Below, piece by piece: positions 1-10,200 of a DNA stretch of 64,000 bases (the stretch's first letter is position 1; each line of letters opens with the position of its first letter). The position numbers and the translations under genes were made by a program. Source of the stretch: Haliclystus octoradiatus (taxonomy: Eukaryota > Cnidaria > Staurozoa > Stauromedusae > Haliclystidae); the NCBI GenBank assembly GCA_916610825.1, contig OU744450.1:13958489-14022488 (forward strand), written 5' to 3'. Below the pieces are notes generated by a model. It was not told the origin of the DNA. It did not search any database and saw only the letters and a program-made list of their open reading frames with translations.

Positions 1-1182
1 GCCATCATTGTCATTGACCCACGCTCTGTCCTGTCCAAGTGTGATTGTTTTCATACCATCTGCTGTGGCTGCTCGAACCGAGAATAATGTATATTTCATC
101 TTCGGAACATACAAACAGTTGCTCATGGTAGCAGGACGCTGGTACCCTTCATTATCAATAAGCTGTAATGATATTGTTCCTATAGCAGTACCAAGTAGTA
201 TTGAGCCATCACCTAAAATAACGTTCTCAGGTTCATCAATATTTTGAATTTTGCTAAAAAGCTCCTTCTGCCCTGACATGTGTCTAGAGGCTCCAGAATC
301 CATGACAACTATCGGCTTTACAGTCTTTATAGAAGATGAAATAAAGCTCACATTTGATTTAGGCTGACTGACATAATTGGAATAAGAAGCACCTCCAGTT
401 TGATCTTCTTTCTTCTTGTTCAGGTAAGTAGGACATTCCCTCTTCACATGACCCTCTCCACCACATCCATAACATCTTAAAGTCTGCTCTTTACTTTTCC
501 GTCCTTGGAAACCAGTCTTCTTTGAACCACTTGAAAAATAGGCTGCCTCTGGTTCTTCTTCCTCTTTTAGGGCACTGCGTTTAAAATTTTCAACAAAATC
601 TACAAGTTGCTTCATTGATAGTGTCCCTGCTGCAAGCTGTGTGGTTAAAGAAGTATATAACGGCTTGTATGAGTCTGGTAGCAATGCAAGTGTTGTCATA
701 CATTGTTGTTTTTCAGGAATAGCCTCTCCGATAACAGATAGTTGTTCATATAAACTCAAGCGCTTTCTCAACCAAACTCCAGGCTCTTGCTTTTCTGACA
801 GAGTTAGTTTTACAAGCTGTTGCTGAATATTAAAAATGTTAAATGCTGATTTTGACTCAAAATGTTCAATCAGACTTTTCCACACAACGTGAGGATCACT
901 TGGGCGACTTGGTATCAGATGATTAAGTTTTTCTGAAATTGCAGGAACAAGTAATCCAATAGCTTTTGCCTGCTTCTTTTTAAAAATAACCTTCTCTTTC
1001 TGATAATTTGCAACTGCAGCTTCACTTGCATCATCTCGAGCAGCATCTGGTAAAACTTCAGAACCATCCACAACTCCCCACAGATCATCTTTAAGTAAAA
1101 TAGCAAAGATAACTTTGTTCCAATATGCCCAATTACTGTCTATTAAAAGAGGAACAGCTGTTCTACTACTATGTCCAGCCAT
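1..1182 (-). CDS. Ty1/copia retrotransposon gag-protease ORF (partial, runs off window)
   Basis: An open minus-strand frame starts at ATG 1182 and reads to base 1 with no stop (about 394 codons), so it is truncated only by the window edge. The N-terminal half is a copia-type gag. Near residue 236 is a zinc knuckle, CYGCGGEGHVKREC (CX2CX4HX4C). Near residue 290 is the retropepsin active site VMDSGASRHMSG, followed by LGDGS, the usual order in Ty1/copia Gag-Pol. Integrase and RT would lie to the left, outside the window. The unbroken frame next to a clean LTR and primer-binding site suggests a young, possibly complete element. The family role is to package genomic RNA and process the polyprotein. 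The product class is clear; activity is inference. Confidence 0.9.
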   Translation of the reverse strand, partial: MAGHSSRTAVPLLIDSNWAYWNKVIFAILLKDDLWGVVDGSEVLPDAARDDASEAAVANYQKEKVIFKKKQAKAIGLLVPAISEKLNHLIPSRPSDPHVVWKSLIEHFESKSAFNIFNIQQQLVKLTLSEKQEPGVWLRKRLSLYEQLSVIGEAIPEKQQCMTTLALLPDSYKPLYTSLTTQLAAGTLSMKQLVDFVENFKRSALKEEEEPEAAYFSSGSKKTGFQGRKSKEQTLRCYGCGGEGHVKRECPTYLNKKKEDQTGGASYSNYVSQPKSNVSFISSSIKTVKPIVVMDSGASRHMSGQKELFSKIQNIDEPENVILGDGSILLGTAIGTISLQLIDNEGYQRPATMSNCLYVPKMKYTLFSVRAATADGMKTITLGQDRAWVNDNDG

Positions 1183-1342
1183 GATGTATAGGCCTAACCA
1201 CAAATCCAGTTCACTATAATTGATCAAACTTTCTGATCACTGCAATATTCGGAAATGTAAAATTAAAATGTTATACTACTTTAAAACCTATAAACATTCT
1301 TCTTAAAAACCAATAAATAAACCAAGAATAGCATTAACATGT

Positions 1343-1358
1343 TCTGGGCCCATAACCT
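1343..1358 (-). promoter_or_regulatory. copia primer-binding site (initiator tRNA-Met internal fragment)
   Basis: On the minus strand the sequence AGGTTATGGGCCCAGA lies 2 bases inside the LTR end. GGTTATGGGCCC is complementary to the GGGCCCAUAACC anticodon arm of initiator tRNA-Met, the priming mode known for Drosophila copia and related animal copia elements. Confidence 0.75.
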
Positions 1359-1360
1359 AA

Positions 1361-1560
1361 TGAAATAGACTTGTTTGTAATAAAACAACGTTATTTATTG
1401 ATGAGTAAACATAAGACATTTAGCCAACATGGCGGACATTAAAAGTAAAAGTATAAAGCTAAAAAGACAAGAGCACATGTCATGAACACTACTGAGCATG
1501 TGCAATAAACTAATTGTCACCACTATAACTATAACACGCAATTATACAATAGGTGTTTCA
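1361..1560 (-). repeat. 5' LTR of the Ty1/copia element
   Basis: The 200-bp block reads TGAAACACC...CTATTTCA on the minus strand, so it has TG...CA ends and sits directly outside the primer-binding site. The 5 bases outside it (TCACC, 1561-1565) would be the target duplication, whose partner lies left of the window. The short LTR fits animal copia groups. The boundary is set by the TG/CA ends and PBS; the second LTR is not in view to confirm it. Confidence 0.75.
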
Positions 1561-2498
1561 TCACCACTGGTAACCTAAAGATAGCTGCATCTGATTACAG
1601 TATTGCGAACAATGTGATTAAGAGTGTTTCGAATGTAAGAGACTTGGGTATTATAATAACACCCGGCCTCAAACCATCGTCACACTTCTCCATGATAACC
1701 TCAAAAGCTTATTCACGTTCTTATCTCATTTTTAAATGTTTTTTAATTCCAACACAATCAGTATACTTATTCGTGCTTATAAAGTTTATGTCCGTCCATT
1801 ATTAGAATCAGCATCTCCGACATGGAATCCATGGTTGTCAAAAGACATTAATTTAGTAGAAAACATCCAGCATAGGTACACCAGAAGAGTTTGTCGATTA
1901 AATCATATAAGATACGAGAGTTACGCCCATCGCCTACACATCCTTCAGCTAGAAACATTAGAATCTAGACGGGTTAAAGCCGATTTAATTATGTTATTTA
2001 AAATTACCCATGATTTAGTAGATCTGAGTATGGAAACTTTATCAATTAAGTACAACATTTCAAAATACACCTAACGTGGTCACAAATTTAAGTTAAAAAC
2101 ATTCAAAATACCACGCCTTGACTCCACCAAGTATCAGTTTTGTCATCGTGCAATTCCATGGTGGAATTCATTATCAGAATATCTCGTTGATTCAAAAACT
2201 TCAGAAATTTTCAAAAGAAAATTAGACGATACCGACCTGTCACCTTTTTGCAGAGTCTACAAATAGTGATTGCAATACTTATAATAATTATATATAGAAT
2301 TTCATAAAGTCAATATTAATTTAGTTTATATATTTAGATTTATTCTCAAATTTGTAAACCTTCTTTTTGTAAATGTTTTTTGTTGCAGTAATAAGGCTGT
2401 ATGTAAGTGGAGCATGAAGTTGTTTTCAGACTCCCTGTATTCGCCTGTCAAGGTTTCATTTTGACGAAATATATCAAATCAAATCAAATCAAATCAAA
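1561..2498 (+). pseudogene. non-LTR (CR1/jockey-like) retrotransposon, 3' end, cut by the copia insertion
   Basis: The translation resumes right at the copia LTR: VIKSVSNVRDLGIIITPGL, then after a frameshift near 1730, YVRPLLESASPTWNPWLSK, VENIQHRYTRRVCRL and finally WNSLSEYLVDSK. This is the conserved thumb and C-terminal region that follows the RT YADD box in CR1/jockey-type ORF2. A 3' UTR follows and ends in a tandem ATCAA tail at 2474-2498, typical of target-primed non-LTR insertions. The 5' part is displaced left by the copia element. At least one frameshift makes it dead. Confidence 0.8.
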
Positions 2499-2564
2499 CG
2501 TTCAGGATTCTATTATAACAAATTAGTTTCAGTAACTTAAAGGTAACTATCATATACATAGGAC

Positions 2565-3495
2565 TAGGGATGAGACGATAATGAAATTTACCGATGCTCG
2601 ATGCCGATTAGTTAGCCGCCGATTAGTCATAACAATCGGTCGATTAATCGCTTTTTGCCGATTGTTTCCAATACAACAAATCAAATTTCTAAACAAAAAA
2701 GCAGGAGAAAACACACGGCCGTAGACATAGATCATGAGTTTATAATACGAAAATACATTATATATGCAAGTCTGCAATTAGCTGAATTAAACAAAATGAA
2801 ATATGGTTATATTTTTTAAATTTGATGATAGCAAAAGTTTGCCTGTCCACACTGTGAAGCGGGCAACGATGAACGAAGGCACGAAGCGACTTTTTCCCGT
2901 AAATAATTCCTATATGTCTTTCCAGCTTTAAGAGTACTTCATCCAAATAAAACAAATAAAATCTCTGTACAAGCATTTTTTAAACATCAAACTACTTCAA
3001 CTATTTTCAAAACTGTTTCCTACAAAATAAAACCCGACACTCCGACAGCCGCTTTTTCTTTCTCAATAAAATTATTTATTCAACCATGCTCACGTGTTTT
3101 ATTCATCAACGCTAATGTGTTGATCTTTTTCACTTTATAACAATAGAAGGTGTCAAGTGGCATGACGAATCATTCGAACGTTTTGAATAGGTTTTGAATT
3201 ACAAAACAATGTAAACAAAACAGAGCGACGAATGTTCTGAGTTACAAAACGACGTAAACAAAATAGAACGACTGCACTGAGCGATATAAACTTTTTAATT
3301 AAGACGACATCAAAACATTAAATTAATGAATTTTTGAATAAAGAAATTTTCTATTGAATTTCATTGTCTGAAAACAATCGGTTTAACAATTGACAAAGTG
3401 GTCGATTTGCCGATGCCGATTATTTTCCGATTAGTAAAAATTGGCGCCGATGATCGGCAAATCCGATTGTTTTCAGAACAATCGTCCCATCCCTA
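2565..3495. mobile_element. hAT-superfamily MITE with perfect 8-bp TSD
   Basis: The terminal inverted repeats are TAGGGATGAGACGAT (left) and TAGGGATGGGACGAT (right, reversed), one mismatch in 15. The element is flanked by exact copies of CATAGGAC at 2557-2564 and 3496-3503. An 8-bp duplication with a TAGGG terminus is diagnostic of hAT. Short GCCGATTA/AATCGG subterminal repeats cluster inside both ends, as in transposase-binding arrays. The 931-bp interior has no long ORF, so it is non-autonomous. Confidence 0.88.
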
Positions 3496-3572
3496 CATAG
3501 GACAGCATTTCGTACTACTGGCATTAGAAAGTTGGAAGTGGGCTATGTGTAATATTGTCTATTTGTGTTAGT

Positions 3573-3732
3573 TCCCCTTTGAACAATTCATGAACTTAAT
3601 GAACAGTTTGTGGACAATTTTTTGCGGGTTAATGAACAGTTCATGAACAATCACGAAGAGTTCACGAACACTTCATGAACTGGTTCATGAATGTGAAATT
3701 GCCTGACGGTTCATGAACTTTTTTCTCAGGGG
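3573..3732. repeat. GTTCATGAAC palindrome-rich short repeat, copy A
   Basis: About 160 bp, starting near TCCCCTTTGAA and ending TTTTCTCAGGGG, with at least six variants of GTTCATGAAC or TTCATGAAC between. Other copies in the window share the CCCCTGTGAAAA-like termini and the internal palindromes, suggesting a MITE-like family. Confidence 0.6.
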
Positions 3733-4750
3733 CTTCACAAACAGTGAGATACAAATGCGTACCTCCTGGATTTTTCTTTGATGATGAGGTAACCACATGC
3801 TCCAGGCGGTAGCACTTAAAATCTGATAGACATAGCTCTGGGTTTGTAGCTACATGCCTGATAACATCTTTACAGGTCATCATACATGAGATTGGTATAT
3901 TTGTATAACTATCTTCACTTGTATGAATGCAAATGCTTCCCTTGGAGATAAAAGGAGCAAAAAAATGATTACATCATTAGTTAATATTCAAAATATGACA
4001 TAACATAGAGGACGGTTGTGAATACTTATTTTACATTATTGAGATATGAAATAATGGACGTTCTTAGTTGGAATATCTTACATTCCAATTGAGGAAGGTA
4101 AATCATTTTGTCTCATTACACATATCACATTTTAATGACAGTGAAGTATTTCATAATTGCAAAAAACAAATACAAAACTAGCATTTTCAATTGTGCCTAA
4201 ATTATTGATATTGAAATATTTGGATTTCGAATCAAATCGCATATTCTTTTATTTTGATGTAATATCCGCTTATATGAAAGTTGACATCAGAAATATTTTG
4301 AGATAATTATAAGAGAATTACAAAGTTTAAGGGATTTGATTGTTTTGATTCAAATCAATTCGTTTAGCCAACTTTTAACATATTACTGAAGAACGTTGTC
4401 TGAGAACATTGGCATACTGCTGGGCAATAATTTATAAAATATTGACCTGAGAAGAGATATTCCAAGGAAGATTGTAGAAAAAAACAACTTTATGAATGAA
4501 CAACGTTCCAGCCTTTGTCTGAGGCCGTTATCTAGTTTAAATAGCTTTAAAAAGTTTTAAGAAATTATTTTTAATGAATATACATCCTTGAGGGTGCAAT
4601 TTACAAAAGGATATTTGGTTTAATAATATATAATTGTCCGTCAATGCAAGGTTTCAGTACTGAAATAAATAATTCATACCAATTCAAACACTGAACAAAC
4701 AAATACGTCTTTAAAATGGTGTAGAATGGAAAATTGATCATTGATGTCCT

Positions 4751-5165
4751 TTAAAGTGTATATCCCGGATATTGGGAGATTGCTTCTTTAGATAGAGAAA
4801 GATTTTCTATTCGTACATGATCTTCTTGTGTTTTTACTTTGCACGATCATTTCTCCTTCGAAAATGCAGTCCAAGTGGCGATTTTGGGTTAATTTTGTGT
4901 CTCACTCTTTTTCCTCGAACAGGAACCCATTTATTTTCAACAAGAGAGTTTACATCAGAAAAAACACTAAACTTTTACTTATTTGTCTCTAAATAAAAAA
5001 CCGCTAAACCAAATGACAATCTGCTTTCGGAATGAAACTTTCAACGTTCAGCTGAAGATTTAGAGCTATATTTGATCAAAATTCAAGATCCAGGTAAAGA
5101 GATTTAAGCCTCTAAAGTCAAAAGTTTTTGAATTTGGATTTTCTCACTCAAGTGCTCACACGATT
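4751..5165. mobile_element. single arm of the TTAA foldback element family
   Basis: Begins TTAAAGTGTATATCCC and aligns along about 410 bp with the left arm of the foldback element at 12282-13214 (shared landmarks include GATATTGGGAGATTGC, TTTTCTATTCGTACATG and TCTGCTTTC). Only one arm is present, so it is a solo or truncated copy. Confidence 0.65.
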
Positions 5166-5300
5166 AACATTGAGACTGTGTGCATTTTCTAAATGTTTTC
5201 ACTTTTTCAGGATGCATATTTATTTTTAATTATTTTATCAACTAGAGAACATTTTAAATTTGTATATTAACTTGATAATGGCCTTTTACGAAGTGCCAAA

Positions 5301-5398
5301 TCCTGAAAAAACAGTTCATGAGTTCAAGAACTGTTTATACCGTGTTCATGAATTGTTCAGGAAATTGTTCATGAACTCAACACATTTTTTCACAGGGG
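5301..5398. repeat. GTTCATGAAC-rich short repeat, copy B
   Basis: Starts TCCTGAAAAAACAG and ends TTTTTTCACAGGGG, so the ends form an imperfect inverted repeat. The interior has four TTCATGAA-type palindromes. Confidence 0.6.
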
Positions 5399-5939
5399 AG
5401 ACATTGTTCTTTAACAAATGTGCTTGCTGCTAGATTTTACGTAGAGTCCTTATCAAAAGAAGACTATTATTGGTTACAATATTATATATCTGCAAGTGAA
5501 ACGAAAGGGGGTTCTCAACTGAATTGAAATTTGAAATTATATCAAAGAAAGGCATATTGAATTATTCTAATTGGATTAATTTAGTCAAGTGTATATGATG
5601 AAACACTGGTAACCGATTACAATCTGACCGACATTATATGGCTTCACCTTGGAATTTTTACTGCCGTACTTTAAACTCAAATTATTAACACATAATATCA
5701 CAGAGTTAGTAATGAATAATTCTGTGCATTTTACAACATTTGATTAAGAAATTCCACTCCACACCTGTAAAACTAAACCTTTATGTCTAATAATTAATTC
5801 TGATATCTACCATTCTTCATCGTTTAATTTGATATTGTCATTCTTCAATCACAATATTGATTCAAAGTTTTCCTCAGAAATGTATGTACCAGTACTAATG
5901 TTTCATAAATTTGATTACATAAAGAGGTTTTGATATTCA

Positions 5940-5981
5940 TCAATCATGTTCATGAACTGTTCATGAACTTTTTCATAGGGG
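5940..5981. repeat. GTTCATGAAC-rich short repeat, copy C (fragment)
   Basis: Two adjacent GTTCATGAAC palindromes followed by TTTTTCATAGGGG. It lies about 100 bp past the predicted stop of the SAM-adaptor gene, so it could fall in the 3' UTR. Confidence 0.5.
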
Positions 5982-6086
5982 AAGTATACAACATACTCTG
6001 ATAAATTGTCAATTTCTGATGTTTGTGTCACATATGGTTTTGTAGATATAAGATTGTAAGCAGACTGTATAAAACAATTCAAAATT

Positions 6087-7239
6087 TCAGTTCCAAACCT
6101 GCACAATTTCTCCATCTTGTTTTATATCTTGTTCTCCATCAAGCGAGGTTTTACTGTTTTGACGAAATATTTTTGAAAGACGATTAGATCCTTTTCTTTT
6201 CAAGGACAGAGCACCTTTAAATGACCTAAAGCAAAATAGAATAGCATAGGTCATATTAAAAGGAAACTTTGCTCATTCAACCCACTCATTACACATTATA
6301 ACTCGTTTGAAGTATCTTAATATAGATTCTTTGGAATTAAGGCAAATCAAAAGATCAATCTGATAATGATGTTTAATATCATTAATAATCTAGTAGAGTT
6401 ACGCTTAAAAGAATTTTATAAATTCAATAAAAATATATATTCTATACGGCTTAACTCCTTAAAGTTACCACTGACAAATGTATATGGTAGGCTAAGTATC
6501 AGCAGATACCAATTTATCAATTGAGTAATTCCATAGTGGAACAGCTCACCAGAGAGTGTGGTCACCTCCAAAACATTATTTTCCTTGAATTAACATTGAA
6601 CACTGTTGATCTAAATGCCTTATGCAAAGTTAATTAACAATTTATATGAACTACTAGTTAACACAATAACACATTTTAATTTTATGCTTTCTTTATGTAT
6701 TTAAAGGATATATGTAAGTGGAAGTTCTCCTTTCCTACATAATCCGGTCAGTATTTTTGACAAATAAACAACAACAACAACAACATATATGAATTAATTT
6801 TGGTTTTTGCTCATTTACTTTGTACGCCTTTGCGAAACATTCCTCTAAGAAAACACCAATTAATCAATTGGGTACCTTTTCATCCTTCCACTTCTCTTGA
6901 GTTTTCCGCTATCTTTGCTTTCATCCATTGTATTGTCTTCTGCAACCTTGTCGCTATAATCAATAGATGGCTTTGGCTTATCTGGTATAGTTCTATCGTC
7001 TTTTTGAAGATTTTCTATTTCTTTTTGTAAAACAGATACATTTGAATCTCTAGGAGCACTTATTGGTCTTGTAGCCCTAGCGGGTCTAGCTGGTTTGGGT
7101 GGTTTTACAGGTTTCTTTAACCCAGTTGAACATGACGGTTGATAAGTACTGACAAGTTCCTCTCCTCCAGGGGCTCTGAGTGCCTCAAGAAGGGCATACA
7201 TTTTGTCTCGATCAGAGCCAGAAGCAGTATCAAGGGCAT
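6087..7239 (-). CDS. SAM adaptor: two C-terminal exons
   Basis: Exon 7239-6876 (364 nt) encodes ALLEALRAPGGEELVSTY, the KPVKPPKPARPARATRP run and a short coiled-coil-like NVSVLQKEIENLQK. Donor GTACCC at 6875 joins in phase to exon 6225-6087, which encodes LSLKRKGSNRLSKIFRQNS and stops at TGA 6089. The basic tail could bind membrane or nucleic acid (speculative). Confidence 0.72.
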
Positions 7240-10200
7240 CTACAAGAATGTGAAAAAAAATAAACAGTGATGATTAGAATCCAAACAAAAAATATACTAA
7301 TACAATGTTAACTCTTTGCTACAATGTACAAAACGTGAATCAATGAGCCTAATCACTTATGGCAAATTCCATTGTTTTGATAGGTAAAAAGTACAGCAAT
7401 TGGATAGTATCATCTATCAGAAAGAATATTAGGGTTAGTTAGGAAATAACAAATGGTAGAGGAGAGCTGAAACACTTTTGCATATTTTGGTCTATAGTGT
7501 ATTAATGTGGTGCGCAATATAGTTGATTTGCATACTAAATTGTAGAGAAGTTATTCATGGTTAATGCTACAGAGGTTTTTAATTTGAAATAGAAAAGATA
7601 CACAAGTTACGTAAAAAAATGTTTCGCTAATTGGAGTTTGTCGAAGATAGAAAACAAGGGGAGAGTTAGAACATAGCCAATTTTTGATACTACTGCATTA
7701 GATGGTTGATTTTATACAAATTACTTATTTTGAATCAAAACTCACGTTTTGATGACTTTATCCTTGTCGCTCTGATTTCATAAATAACCCAGTCAATGAT
7801 ACAAAAACATGCATTGTAGCCCCTTAGTGTGTTACCAGACATTGTTGTATATTAATAAACATTTTTTTTTTATAAATCTTTTGGTTAATATCATAAAAAT
7901 CAAGCAGTAATAATTACCCCTGTGAAAAATGTCCATGAACGTAAAATTGCCCAAAATTTCATTTTCATGGATCAGTTCATGAACCGTTCATGAATTGTAC
8001 ATGACTGTTCATGAACTCATGGATTTTCTTTTGCAGTGGAGAAGTTATTTTTCATAAGCGTGTTACTGTTTTCAAAGATAGGACAGACATGTTATTGACA
8101 CTTTATTGCTTCAAAAAAGTACGGGCAACTCATCACACACTAGGAAGTCCAAAGTTAACACTGACATTCAATAGATAATGGCTTGCCATTGATTGTGACT
8201 CCAAATCATCCTAAACGGCATTCAATATGAATTTCTCAATAATGAAGTTATAAGGCAATTCGGAACATAGAAATAAGGCAGTATGGAAAGTGTGAAATTA
8301 TATTATGAACACAATGGTATAATATTCAAGCTGATTATAAAGATGAATTTTGAAGAGAAACTTGATGCAGCTTGAGTATGTAGAACTTTAATTCCATTTT
8401 AATTTCAAAGTATTTAAACAAATAAAATGAAATTGTCTCTCCATCTAACAAATGTTATACAGTCTACACTTTGACAAAATTTGATTCTGCTAGCTAGAGG
8501 GAATATCGACATTCCATCTATTCCTGTTCTGAGTAGCCTCAATCTCCTCTTCTCAAGATTGTAATAAATTGTAAATTAGAGAGTAAAGAAAGCATAGTAT
8601 TAAATAACAGTTGTTTGTTGGATTTAAAAAAACTTGTGGTTCCCAAATTGAGCTACTCACCTAGAACAGATAGTTCTGGATTATCTCCTGACGTTTTCAT
8701 GTTGTATATTTCTGATAAAATAATTTCTCTATCTACCATGTCAGTTACATTGATTTTATCTATATAAGAAGATAATGTAATTACAGTCACCTAGCTTCCA
8801 TTTCCATAAAACAAGGATGCTTTCCAAAGAAAGATTTTGATTGGACTATCCAGCTTTATGTGCCCAAATATAGATATGATTATATTATTTTAGTTGCAAA
8901 TCTACAATCTGTGTAGTAGTATAGTCCCGTACAAAAAATCAATGGATCATATGAACACTTTGAATAGAAGATAATTATTGGAAATAGTCTAGAACTATTC
9001 AACATGATATTCTGAACAAATTAGTGTCAAAAAATTATTTAGAAATGTGCACCGGAACTAGTTCCAGGCTCTTATTGTTTAAACTCAGATGCAAATAAAA
9101 AAGAGCCTGGAACTAGTTCCGGGGCACATTTTTAAATATTTTTTGACTCTAATTTGTTTAGAATATCATGTTGAATAATTCTAGATTATTTCCAATAACT
9201 ATCTTTTAATCAAAGTTTCCACACGATTGGTTGATTTTTCTAGGAGAATACACAACTACACGGATTGTAGATTTGCTATTGTAGTCACATGAATATTGTG
9301 TTACAGAAATAAAAATCAATAAATTTCCAGATTAAAGAAGAATGCTGTAGGACGTAGTGTGTAGATCGAGTAGGGATTAGCCCAAACACTCAACAATAAA
9401 ATCATGGATGTGAAATGACACGCAATTCAATCAATTTTTAATGAACTTTTCATGATTAGAAACCAACTAGCAAGATAATAAAAAGACTCGCAAAAGCAGT
9501 GACTCAATCCTATTGGTTAGCTTTACTCAAATGGTTTTGATTCCACGTCTACCAGTCAGATTGTCGGTATCAGTCATGTGATAAAACAAATGTGGGGCCA
9601 CATTTCAGGAGACTTTCAGATTCAGAAGGCAATCTCATTTGATGAAAATATACAACGCCTTTGTAAGCATGTTGTGAATGAGTTGAATTTATTTTTAAAA
9701 TCCAGTAATGTTCAAATTAGCAGGAATGTTAAAATTATAGTTCAGTGAAGAAAAATTCCACGAAGCTAATGACAACTCATGTTTATTTTCAAGTGGATTT
9801 GTATCAATCTTTTTTGAGCGTACGGAGCACTTCGAACATTTGGTGGGCGAGTAAAGATGTCACTTTAGCATGTCAACAAAAGATTTACAAAATATTAATA
9901 CATTAATATTAATTATAACATTGGTATTTTATAACATCGAGACACAAATGACCAATTCCTTCTTTGGTTAGACAATATACTATTCAAACAACACAATTTA
10001 AACTCAAATTTTTCCCTCAAATGAGTGTCACAAACTTTGGCTGTTTTCAACAATTTATTTCTAAGTTTGAATGTTTTCCAATGTTTAACATGTAAATGTG
10101 ATTTTCACTCACACAACTGAGACCGGAAATTGAGGTTGTTATAAGGCGAAACTAGCCTAGTACAGTGTCAGCAAAACAGCTTTGTCTGGTCGGCTACGCA

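Larger units (their letters stand above)
3504..6086. other. intergenic stretch downstream of the SAM-adaptor gene, no gene seen
   Basis: No ORF with recognisable similarity or coding character. It holds three GTTCATGAAC-rich repeats and half of a foldback element (listed separately); the remainder is AT-rich single-copy-looking sequence. Confidence 0.6.
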
